Positions 1-5,130 of a stretch of 5,130 nt of DNA are shown here, in pieces. Position 1 is the first letter of the stretch; each line of letters begins with the position of its first letter. Location of the stretch: positions 59,474-64,603 of the forward strand of contig PARM01000013.1 of assembly GCA_002711495.1 (NCBI GenBank). The letters run 5' to 3'. A program made the position numbers and the translations under genes. The notes under the pieces were generated by a model, which saw nothing but the letters and a program-made list of their open reading frames with translations, was not told the DNA's origin and did not search any database. Origin of the DNA: Gammaproteobacteria bacterium. Lineage in GTDB: Bacteria > Pseudomonadota > Gammaproteobacteria > Pseudomonadales > Azotimanducaceae.

Positions 1-939
1 TGCAACAAACTTTGGAACGCAGCACAATTCGTTCTTTCGAAGTTAGATGAGGAGGATAGCAAAACTATTTTAGCCGCTAAAATAAATCTTGAAGCGAATA
101 AGTGGATTCAAGCAGAACTGAACGCATGCATCAAAGCGGTAGATTTTGCGATGGATACTTTTAGGTTTGACCTTGCAGTAAAGGCGATCTACGAATTTGT
201 ATGGAATGAATTCTGTGACTGGTATTTAGAGTTAACAAAGCCAGTGCTTCTAAGCAACGAAAGCTTGGAAGAAGAAAAAAACGAAACCAAAAAAACTCTT
301 ATCACAGTGATTGAAGCCATTCTTAGACTTATTCATCCTTTTGCACCATTTATAAGCGAAGAGATCTGGCAAAAGATACCAGCAGATTATAGAGCTTTAG
401 GAAGCTATATTATGGTTACCAATTATCCAGTAAGTGATCCGACGCTAGCCGACGACTTAGCAACAAAAAAGATTTTGTGGTTGAAAGAGACAGTCACAGC
501 GATAAGAAATATACGAGGAGAAATGGATATTTCGCCCGTAAGGAAAATACCCATAATAATTTCTCGAGGGACCGAGCAAGATAAGTTAAACCTAGAGACC
601 TTCGACCTGCTGCTAAAGGCCCTGGTAGTTCCCGAATCGATAACTTGGAAAGAGGCAAACGGTGAGGAACCCCTGGCCGCAACCGCAATAGCTGGGACTA
701 TGGAGTTATTAGTTCCGATGAAAAATTTGATCGATAAAGAATCCGAATTAAATAGACTATCTAAAGAGTTAGCTAAGAAAGATAAAGAATTTGAGACAAT
801 TAAGCGAAAACTTGATAATCCAGATTTTTTAGATAAAGCTCCAAAAGAGATTGTAAAGAAAGAAGGACTCAAGAAGCAGAGGCTAGAGGAGGTTATAAAA
901 AATTTAGAATATAAAAAGTCGCTTATATTGAACATATGA
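1..939 (+). CDS. valS: Valyl-tRNA synthetase, C-terminal third (5' end outside the window)
   Basis: Valyl-tRNA synthetase charges tRNA-Val with valine in the cytoplasm. The frame is open from base 1 and ends at TGA 937-939, giving 312 residues against roughly 900-950 for the whole enzyme, so the catalytic Rossmann part lies upstream. The fragment opens with CNKLWNAAQFVL, the conserved end of the catalytic region. The anticodon-binding helical domain follows (about residues 45-195), with the hallmarks FDLAVKAIYEFVWNEFCDWY, LRLIHPFAPFISEEIW and IRNIRGEMDISP. After LLVPMKNLIDKE (about residues 236-246) comes a highly charged Lys/Glu coiled coil to the end, including NPDFLDKAPKEIV; this is the tRNA-contacting ValRS arm. 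The motifs resemble gammaproteobacterial ValRS. No convincing intrinsic terminator follows the stop. The ATG at 151 is internal and is not a start. Confidence 0.96.
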   Translation, partial: CNKLWNAAQFVLSKLDEEDSKTILAAKINLEANKWIQAELNACIKAVDFAMDTFRFDLAVKAIYEFVWNEFCDWYLELTKPVLLSNESLEEEKNETKKTLITVIEAILRLIHPFAPFISEEIWQKIPADYRALGSYIMVTNYPVSDPTLADDLATKKILWLKETVTAIRNIRGEMDISPVRKIPIIISRGTEQDKLNLETFDLLLKALVVPESITWKEANGEEPLAATAIAGTMELLVPMKNLIDKESELNRLSKELAKKDKEFETIKRKLDNPDFLDKAPKEIVKKEGLKKQRLEEVIKNLEYKKSLILNI

Positions 940-1050
940 GCTTCGAGCAAAGAATTTAAAAATATTTGCGAAAATATCCCCCTTTGTGTTCTTATTTATT
1001 CAGCTTAGTTTTTGGCAACTTTTTAAGGTTCAAAGCGAGGGCGACAAGCT

Positions 1051-1260
1051 ATGTCTGATAAAGATACCGGAACAGTGAAGTGGTTTAACGATGCAAAAGG
1101 TTTTGGCTTTATTGAAAGAGAAAACGGAGACGACGTTTTCGTCCATTATCGCTCAATTAAAGGGGAAGGATTTCGCTCTCTCAAACAGGGATCACGAGTG
1201 GAGTTTACCGTCACCGAGAGCGAAAAGGGTTTTCAAGCCGAAGAAGTAATCGAGATTTAA
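1051..1260 (+). CDS. CspA-family cold shock protein
   Basis: This is a 69-residue, single-domain cold shock protein, the usual length for the family (66-74). It is a small OB-fold protein that binds single-stranded RNA and DNA and acts as an RNA chaperone in the cytoplasm. The N-terminal GTVKWFN is followed by RNP1, KGFGFI (residues 16-21), and RNP2, VFVHY (residues 29-33). The C-terminal half ([18 protein letters not shown]) is of the proteobacterial type. The ATG has GAGGG (1037-1041) nine bases upstream. The 111 bp after valS must hold its promoter and leader, but I found no clear -35/-10 pair and no obvious E. coli-type cold box, so cold induction cannot be judged. Paralogue-level naming (cspA, cspC, cspE and so on) is not possible from the sequence, so the symbol is left blank. 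Confidence 0.94.
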   Translation: MSDKDTGTVKWFNDAKGFGFIERENGDDVFVHYRSIKGEGFRSLKQGSRVEFTVTESEKGFQAEEVIEI

Positions 1261-1304
1261 TTCGTTTTACTACCAAAGAGTGTCCACTATGAGAGAAATC
1301 CCTT

Positions 1305-2279
1305 TTAGGTTTCTTTTGATAGGATGATCTTACCTACTGTCTCGTTTGATTCCATCAGTTGATGAGCCTCTTGTGCTTGAGAAAAAGAATAAATAGCTTC
1401 AACAACTGGCACGAGCTCTCCCGATACAAACCTAGGCCAGACTTCTTTTTCGAGTCTGTTCATCAAAGAGGCTTTCCTCGATAGAGATCTATTTCTTAAG
1501 GTAGAACCGATAATTCTGATTCTCTTCATTAATAGCTGAGACAAATTTACGTTTGCTTTACTACCACTCATAAGTCCGATTATGATAAGTCTACCTTTTG
1601 GGTTTAGGAGCGAAAGATTCTTTTCTAAATAAGCGCCGCCCACTGGATCGAGAATAACGTCATAACCTGAGGAACTGGTAAAGGATTCAAGTCTATCCCA
1701 AAAATCTGGGGCGGTTCGGACAGACCCATCAACAGCGCCTAACTCCAGGCACTTTTTGAGCTTAAATTGAGAACCTACAGTTACGCACGCTCTTGAATCA
1801 AAAGCTCTGCAAAGTTGGATGGCAGCAGTCCCAACACCACTTGCCCCAGCATGGATCAGAACAGTACTTTTTTTTTTCAAGGCTCCCTCATCAAAAAGGT
1901 TTAACCAAGCAGTGGCAAAAACTTCAGGTAGTGATGCGGCTTCCTCAAAGGAAAATCCTGCAGGAATCGGCAGAACACTACCCTCGTCGACCGTAACATA
2001 CTCAGAGTACCCTCCTCCTGAGAGAAGCGCACAAACTGTGTCGCCGACTTGGTATCTCTTACAACTGCTCCCTACAGATTCAACCGTGCCGGCGCACTCA
2101 AGACCTAAAATTTTGCTCGCTCCTGGGGGAGGCGGGTAAAAGCCGCGTCGTTGCATCAGATCTGCTCGATTTACTCCTGCGCACTGGACTTTTATCAAGA
2201 TTTCTTTTTGATCAGGAATCGGAGTCGCCACTTCTTGTGTAGTCAGCGAATGATCAGTATTCACTATAACTGCCTTCAA
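1305..2279 (-). CDS. NAD(P)H:quinone oxidoreductase, PIG3-like zinc-free MDR family
   Basis: This is a 324-residue medium-chain dehydrogenase/reductase of normal length. The family reduces quinones or other electrophilic carbonyls with NADPH in the cytoplasm. The N-terminal GroES-like half carries GVNRADLMQRRG (about 35-46), the PPPPGAS loop and LGLECAG (58-64). VGDTVCALLSGGGYSEY (78-94) and LPEVFATAW (117-125) follow. The Rossmann fold has the nucleotide-binding HAGASGVGTAAIQL (143-156) and later LDPVGG. The zinc-ligand pattern of alcohol dehydrogenases is absent. NRADLMQRRG plus PPPGAS points to the PIG3/TP53I3 branch; the physiological substrate is unknown. Translation starts at TTG 2279-2277: MKAVIV is the family N-terminus and AAGGA (2290-2286) lies six bases upstream. 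It is the last gene of the hisH-hisF-slyX cluster, 14 bp after slyX. A run of ten A residues lies in its coding strand. Confidence 0.92.
   Translation of the reverse strand: MKAVIVNTDHSLTTQEVATPIPDQKEILIKVQCAGVNRADLMQRRGFYPPPPGASKILGLECAGTVESVGSSCKRYQVGDTVCALLSGGGYSEYVTVDEGSVLPIPAGFSFEEAASLPEVFATAWLNLFDEGALKKKSTVLIHAGASGVGTAAIQLCRAFDSRACVTVGSQFKLKKCLELGAVDGSVRTAPDFWDRLESFTSSSGYDVILDPVGGAYLEKNLSLLNPKGRLIIIGLMSGSKANVNLSQLLMKRIRIIGSTLRNRSLSRKASLMNRLEKEVWPRFVSGELVPVVEAIYSFSQAQEAHQLMESNETVGKIILSKET
1868..1877 (-). other. A10 homopolymer in the oxidoreductase coding strand (possible slippage site)
   Basis: On the coding strand ten consecutive A residues encode the KKK of GALKKKS. They are preceded, five bases upstream, by the Shine-Dalgarno-like GAGGGAG. 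Runs this long are known sites of polymerase slippage and ribosomal frameshifting. One extra A would give about 26 altered residues and then a stop; one A fewer gives a stop within a few codons. The reading frame is intact as given, so whether slippage happens is inference only. Confidence 0.35.
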
Positions 2280-2285
2280 TTTTTT

Positions 2286-2290
2286 TCCTT
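2286..2290 (-). promoter_or_regulatory. Shine-Dalgarno for the TTG-started oxidoreductase
   Basis: AAGGA on the minus strand lies six bases before TTG 2279-2277. It supports that non-ATG start, which also yields the expected family N-terminus MKAVIV. The site sits in the 14 bp gap after the slyX stop. Confidence 0.7.
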
Positions 2291-2293
2291 ATT

Positions 2294-2506
2294 TTAAAAA
2301 TGCGGGGGAAGCTCTACTTGTTTTTCAGTACCGATATTACTTTCGATTTTCCTTATAGATAGTTGCAAGTCCTCGACCATCCTTTCCAGGGAGATTGCCT
2401 TTTTTTGGTGATAAATCAACTCTGCCTCTAACTTTTGCAAAGCATCCTCTTGAAAAGAAATTTTCTCTTCTAACGCCTGTAGACGATGATTAATTAACTC
2501 GTTCAA
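2294..2506 (-). CDS. slyX: SlyX family protein
   Basis: This is a small, soluble, mostly coiled-coil protein of the SlyX family. Its biochemical role is unknown; in enterics the gene lies near slyD. I place the start at TTG 2506, giving 70 residues against 72 in E. coli. TTG overlaps the hisF stop as TTGA, and GAGG lies eight bases upstream. An in-frame ATG at 2545 would add 13 residues ([13 protein letters not shown]) that do not look like SlyX and would lie wholly inside hisF. Family signs are [20 protein letters not shown] (residues 11-30), a heptad-rich helix to about residue 56, and the C-terminal LPPHF, which matches the PPPHY tail typical of SlyX. It sits between hisF and the oxidoreductase in one transcription unit, so it is probably translated by coupling to hisF. 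The family call is firm; the start is likely but not proven. Confidence 0.88.
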   Translation of the reverse strand: MNELINHRLQALEEKISFQEDALQKLEAELIYHQKKAISLERMVEDLQLSIRKIESNIGTEKQVELPPHF

Positions 2507-3282
2507 TATCTCAACCTCACATTTACCCCCCGGGACTGGAGCCATTCTTTAATCTCTCTGACTGTGTAATCTCCATAGTGCACCATTGAAGCGACCAAGG
2601 CCGCGTCGGCTTTTCCCTCAGTAAGTACCTCCAAAATATGTTCAGGCTCGCCGGCCCCTCCGGAAGCAATTACCGGAATAGAAACAGCCTCTGAAATCAT
2701 TCTCGTAAGAGCAATTTCGTAACCGTCTCGAGTGCCATCTGCATCAATCGAATTGATTACTAACTCTCCCGCTCCTAACTCTTCCCCTCTCAAAGCCCAC
2801 TGAAGCGCATCTATGGAGGCTCTCTTTCTTCCACCGTCAATCACTATCTCATACCCACTTGGAAACTCTCGTGATTCCCTGACCTTGAGTATATCCATTG
2901 ACAACACCGTGTTTTGAGTTCCGATTGCCAACGCACATTCACTGATTAACTCTGGTCGTTGTACAGCAGCCGAGTTAACATTAATTTTCTCAGCTCCCGC
3001 TCCTAAAAGCCTATTAGCATCTTCGACATTTCTGATGCCCCCTCCCACAGAAAATGGAATGTAAACCTGAGCTGCAACGTTTTCGACCACATCGAGCATA
3101 ATATCTCTTCCATCGCTAGAAGCTGTGATATCGTAAAAAACGAGTTCGTCCAGCCCGTCGTCATAGTATTCTTTCGCCGCCTTAACTGGATCTCCGATGT
3201 CCTTTGTATCTAAAAACCTCACGCTCTTAGCAAGCCTTCCCGCTCTAACGTCTAAACAAGCGATTATTCTTTTTGTAAGCAT
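2503..3282 (-). CDS. hisF: Imidazole glycerol phosphate synthase, cyclase subunit HisF
   Basis: HisF is a (beta/alpha)8 barrel. It uses ammonia channelled from HisH to turn PRFAR into imidazole glycerol phosphate plus AICAR in histidine synthesis. The protein has 259 residues, a normal length. ATG 3282 is chosen because [12 protein letters not shown] is the family N-terminus; this puts both catalytic aspartates at their textbook numbers, Asp11 and Asp130. An in-frame TTG twelve bases upstream is less likely. K19, the ammonia-gate residues R5, E46, K99 and E167, and the phosphate-binding VGGGIR (79-84), DADGT (180-184) and IASGGAG are all present. Small departures are the D130-I-L-K context, Asn177 in place of the usual Thr before SxD, and Glu98 in place of Asp at the HisH-facing position. 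It overlaps hisH by one base (TGATG), as expected for a heterodimer made by coupled translation. Confidence 0.95.
   Translation of the reverse strand: MLTKRIIACLDVRAGRLAKSVRFLDTKDIGDPVKAAKEYYDDGLDELVFYDITASSDGRDIMLDVVENVAAQVYIPFSVGGGIRNVEDANRLLGAGAEKINVNSAAVQRPELISECALAIGTQNTVLSMDILKVRESREFPSGYEIVIDGGRKRASIDALQWALRGEELGAGELVINSIDADGTRDGYEIALTRMISEAVSIPVIASGGAGEPEHILEVLTEGKADAALVASMVHYGDYTVREIKEWLQSRGVNVRLRY
2515..2518 (-). promoter_or_regulatory. Shine-Dalgarno deciding the slyX TTG start
   Basis: GAGG lies within the last codons of hisF, eight bases upstream of TTG 2506-2504. The alternative ATG at 2545 has only a weak purine stretch (GAGAG) before it. Together with the TTGA overlap, this favours the shorter SlyX. 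Confidence 0.55.
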
Positions 3283-3896
3283 CAAGGATTCCAATCGCCA
3301 AAAGATTTCAATATTTTCAGTCCCAATTCTCCGCTTTTTTCAAGGTGGAACTGAGTCGCAAAAAGATTGTCCTTTGCGAGGACAGAGCAGAACTTCATAT
3401 TTCCATATTCAGTATAGGAAACTATTTCTTCTTCATGAATCAGCTTTGCATAATAACTATGCACAAAATAAAACTGATCTCCATCCTTAATTTTTTCAAT
3501 AACAGGATGCTTAAAATTTATCTGAATATCGTTCCATCCAATATGAGGAATCTTTAGGGACCTATCAGAAAATTTGAATCGTTCACATGCGCCAGAAACC
3601 ATACCCAAGCATTTCTTGTTTCCCTCCTCAGTATGATCTAGCAATATCTGTAGTCCCAAGCAAATTCCTAAAATCGGTTTCCCTGCCTGAAAAAAATCAA
3701 CGATGGCGTTATCTAGGCCTCTTTTTTTTAGAGTTTCGACAGCGCTTTCGGCTGATCCGACACCCGGGAAAATAATTTTCTCTGCACTAAGCACACGTTC
3801 TGGATCGCTGGAAACCTCTGACATAATTCCAACCTTTTCGCATGCTCTCTGAACGCTTCTCAAATTGCCTGCGTCATAGTCAATAATAACGATCAT
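3282..3896 (-). CDS. hisH: Imidazole glycerol phosphate synthase, glutaminase subunit HisH
   Basis: HisH is a class I glutamine amidotransferase that hydrolyses glutamine and passes ammonia to HisF in histidine synthesis. From ATG 3896 it has 204 residues, within the usual 196-212. [16 protein letters not shown] is the expected N-terminus; an in-frame TTG at 3950 would add 18 unrelated residues. The nucleophile is Cys79 in GICLGLQ, and His184 and Glu186 of FHLEKSG complete the triad. [10 protein letters not shown] (44-53) is the oxyanion-strand region, and IPHIGWND and YFVHSYY are also conserved. The usual FHPEKS is FHLEKS here, which leaves the triad untouched. The Shine-Dalgarno is weak (GATGAG upstream). 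It is the first gene of its operon and diverges from purM across 131 bp. No other his genes lie in the window. Confidence 0.94.
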   Translation of the reverse strand: MIVIIDYDAGNLRSVQRACEKVGIMSEVSSDPERVLSAEKIIFPGVGSAESAVETLKKRGLDNAIVDFFQAGKPILGICLGLQILLDHTEEGNKKCLGMVSGACERFKFSDRSLKIPHIGWNDIQINFKHPVIEKIKDGDQFYFVHSYYAKLIHEEEIVSYTEYGNMKFCSVLAKDNLFATQFHLEKSGELGLKILKSFGDWNP

Positions 3897-3917
3897 AAAC
3901 AACTCATCTGTGATACG

Positions 3918-3931
3918 TTTGTAATTATAAA
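3918..3931. repeat. AT-rich imperfect palindrome over the hisH -10 element
   Basis: TTTGTAATTATAAA matches its own reverse complement at 12 of 14 positions and covers the TATAAT of the hisH promoter. This is where a repressor operator would be expected, but AT-rich palindromes of this size arise easily by chance. Confidence 0.25.
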
Positions 3932-3950
3932 TCGACTTGAAACATTCCAA
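3924..3950 (-). promoter_or_regulatory. Probable sigma70-type promoter of the hisH operon
   Basis: On the minus strand a perfect -10 TATAAT lies at 3929-3924. TTGGAA at 3950-3945 is a fair -35 (four of six matches), with a shortish 15-base spacer. Transcription would start near 3917, leaving a leader of about 20 bases before the hisH ATG. That leaves no room for a histidine-rich attenuator peptide, so control is more likely by a DNA-binding protein or absent. Confidence 0.5.
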
Positions 3951-4002
3951 GACGTCATAAACATCGGGCGCGCCTTTGTTGTTAAAAGTTGCCAGCTCGA
4001 TC

Positions 4003-4031
4003 AGGAAAAGATGTTAATATCCTCGACGTGA
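4003..4031 (+). promoter_or_regulatory. purM start region: six-codon mini-ORF ending in GTGA, or leaderless start
   Basis: AGGA (4003-4006) lies four bases before ATG 4011, which opens a six-codon frame (MLISST). Its stop, TGA 4029-4031, overlaps the purM GTG start as GTGA. That would allow reinitiation on purM, whose own GTG has no close Shine-Dalgarno. The competing reading is that TAATAT (4015-4020) is a -10 element placing the transcript start at or beside GTG 4028, making the mRNA leaderless. TTGCCA (3989-3994) is a possible -35, but its spacing to TAATAT is too long at 20 bases. The two models exclude each other. Confidence 0.3.
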
Positions 4032-5130
4032 AGATAAAAATCAACAAAGAATCTCGAGTTCCAGATTACCTGCAATTGATGAATTATATAAAGGAGGGCG
4101 TCTCGGCTGGGAAAGAAGAGATCAACGATCTAATCGGGGACGTGGATAATGTGTCAGCGGTTTTGGATCTTGAAAAATCTGTTGTATTGAAGGCTTTTAG
4201 ACAATTAGAATTTCAGGGTATATTGCACCAGAAAACCGACTTAAGCTTCGTCGTGAGAGCCGACATTGAGTCTTCTCGTTACGCTGCAAGAGGCGTGAGC
4301 TCAGAAAAAACTGAGGTACTAGAGGCAATAGCCTCTGTTGATAAAGGTTTATATCCGAGTGCCTTTTGTAAAATTTCTAAAGACTTTTTGTCTGGACGAA
4401 AAGATTATTGCAATCTAATCCACTCCGACGGAGCTGGGACTAAATCGATCGTAGCTTACCTAAAGTACAAGGAATCAGGAGATCCAAAAGTCTTCAGAGG
4501 AATTGCGCAAGACAGTATTGTTATGAACCTAGACGATCTTATTTGCGCTGGGGTGGGCTCCTCAATTTTGATGTCCACAACGATCAATAGAAATGCCATG
4601 AACTGCCCACAAGAAGTTATTAGAGAACTAATATTTGGTGCTGAAGAATTTCTTGAATCGTTGAGGACCCTTGGTGTAAACATTCATTCTGGCGGAGGTG
4701 AAACAGCGGATGTGGGTGATTTGACAGGGACGGTCATCGTCGACTCATCTGCTACCGCGATATTAAAAAGAGAAGACGTGATCAAGAACGAGATATCAGA
4801 AGATCTTGCGATTGTGGGTTTCTCCTCAACGGGAAAATCAACGTATGAGACAGCTGAAAATAGTGGTGTGGGAAGTAACGGTTTAACAAGCGCAAGACAC
4901 GAATTGCTCTCGAAATTCTACAGAGAAAAATATCCGGAGACAGCGGATCTGAGCATTGACCCGTCTTTATCTTATTGCGGCAGATGGAGACTCGAGGATA
5001 TTCTTCCTAGAAGCTCGATGGATATAGGTACAGCGTTACTCTCTCCTACCAGGACTTACTCCCCCTTAATTTCGGCGCTGACAAAGGAACTTAAAGATGA
5101 GGTCAAAGGTTTAGTGCATTGTTCTGGAGG
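4028..5130 (+). CDS. purM: GntR-like winged-helix domain fused to PurM (AIR synthetase), 3' end outside the window
   Basis: PurM converts FGAM and ATP to aminoimidazole ribonucleotide in purine synthesis. The frame is open from GTG 4028 to the window edge (367 codons; perhaps 50 residues missing). The PurM part begins near residue 82 with SSRYAARGVSSEK. It has HSDGAGTKS (132-140), MNLDDLICAG (166-175), SGGGETADVGDL (221-232), VGSNGLTSARH (281-291), SPTRTY (339-344) and VHCSGG at the cut. These are the family's nucleotide, metal and substrate motifs, in the form I associate with Bacteroidetes PurM. Residues 1-80 are extra. VPDYLQLMNYIKEGVSAGK (11-29) matches the first helix of GntR/YtrA regulators, and VVLKAFRQLEFQGIL (52-66) matches the recognition-helix end plus wing. 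The usual LPS, SRxTV and wing-glycine signatures are altered, so DNA binding is plausible but unproven. GTG is preferred because MKIKINKESRVP aligns with regulator N-termini; an upstream in-frame TTG at 3989 is less likely. It diverges from hisH. The PurM call is firm; the GntR-like call is about 0.8. Confidence 0.9.
   Translation, partial: MKIKINKESRVPDYLQLMNYIKEGVSAGKEEINDLIGDVDNVSAVLDLEKSVVLKAFRQLEFQGILHQKTDLSFVVRADIESSRYAARGVSSEKTEVLEAIASVDKGLYPSAFCKISKDFLSGRKDYCNLIHSDGAGTKSIVAYLKYKESGDPKVFRGIAQDSIVMNLDDLICAGVGSSILMSTTINRNAMNCPQEVIRELIFGAEEFLESLRTLGVNIHSGGGETADVGDLTGTVIVDSSATAILKREDVIKNEISEDLAIVGFSSTGKSTYETAENSGVGSNGLTSARHELLSKFYREKYPETADLSIDPSLSYCGRWRLEDILPRSSMDIGTALLSPTRTYSPLISALTKELKDEVKGLVHCSG

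Noticed and set aside
423..950. Long open frame of 175 codons on the minus strand opposite valS
   Set aside because: It lies antisense to a well-conserved ValRS coding region, its translation is serine/phenylalanine-rich with no recognisable domain, and codon constraint is explained by valS.
962..977. Inverted repeat ATATTT-GCGA-AAATAT after valS
   Set aside because: The stem is entirely A/T with no following U run, so it is neither a convincing terminator nor a supported operator.
1291..1317. Possible terminator hairpin between the converging cold shock and oxidoreductase genes
   Set aside because: GAGAGAAA-T-CC pairs with GGTTTCTTTT only through an AT-rich stem with G-U pairs and a bulge; there is no separate U tract. 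Too weak to call.
1793..2139. Two plus-strand open frames opposite the oxidoreductase gene
   Set aside because: They are shadows of a conserved MDR gene, have no Shine-Dalgarno or family resemblance, and one crosses the homopolymer run.
3197..3775. Several short plus-strand open frames opposite hisF and hisH
   Set aside because: All are antisense to strongly conserved enzyme motifs and show no domain features.
3967..3974. GGCGCGCC palindrome in the hisH-purM gap
   Set aside because: It is a single short GC palindrome with no second copy or link to a promoter element.
4456..4683. 75-codon minus-strand open frame opposite purM
   Set aside because: It lies antisense to the PurM nucleotide- and metal-binding core, with no start signal or recognisable sequence.
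1..5130. tRNA genes, CRISPR arrays, insertion sequences, attachment sites
   Set aside because: None was seen on reading: no repeat-spacer pattern, no transposase or integrase frame, no terminal inverted repeats, and no tRNA-like cloverleaf in the three intergenic gaps.

Overview
The window reads as a piece of AT-leaning chromosome from a bacterium close to the Gammaproteobacteria. The valyl-tRNA synthetase tail, the CspA-type cold shock protein and the small SlyX protein all look gammaproteobacterial. The exception is the right-hand purM gene. Its enzyme part resembles the PurM form I associate with Bacteroidetes, so that gene may have been acquired. The lineage call comes from remembered family sequences, not from a search.

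Layout from left to right. Positions 1-939 (+) hold the 3' third of valS, cut by the window edge. Positions 1051-1260 (+) hold a complete CspA-family gene. It converges, across only 44 bp, on a minus-strand cluster that reads leftwards: hisH (3896-3282), hisF (3282-2503), slyX (2506-2294) and a zinc-free MDR quinone oxidoreductase (2279-1305). These four are tightly packed: TGATG between hisH and hisF, TTGA between hisF and slyX, and a 14 bp gap before the oxidoreductase. They are very likely one operon, driven by a promoter with a perfect TATAAT just upstream of hisH. Both downstream genes appear to start at TTG, each with a good Shine-Dalgarno sequence.

Divergently, on the plus strand from 4028 to the window end, runs one uninterrupted reading frame. 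Its first 80 or so residues look like a GntR-type winged helix-turn-helix, and the rest is AIR synthetase (PurM), with every active-site motif in place up to the cut. It starts at GTG with no nearby Shine-Dalgarno. Its first codon overlaps the stop of a six-codon mini-ORF (GTGA).

How the genes fit together: PurM makes AIR in purine synthesis. HisH/HisF make imidazole glycerol phosphate and release AICAR, which re-enters the purine pathway downstream of AIR. The two operons share a 131 bp divergent control region, and one product carries a probable DNA-binding domain. A metabolic enzyme that regulates its own gene and the facing his operon (a BirA/PutA/NadR-like arrangement) is therefore a reasonable hypothesis. 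It is the most interesting thing in the window. The main caution is that the recognition-helix and wing signatures of the winged helix are partly eroded.
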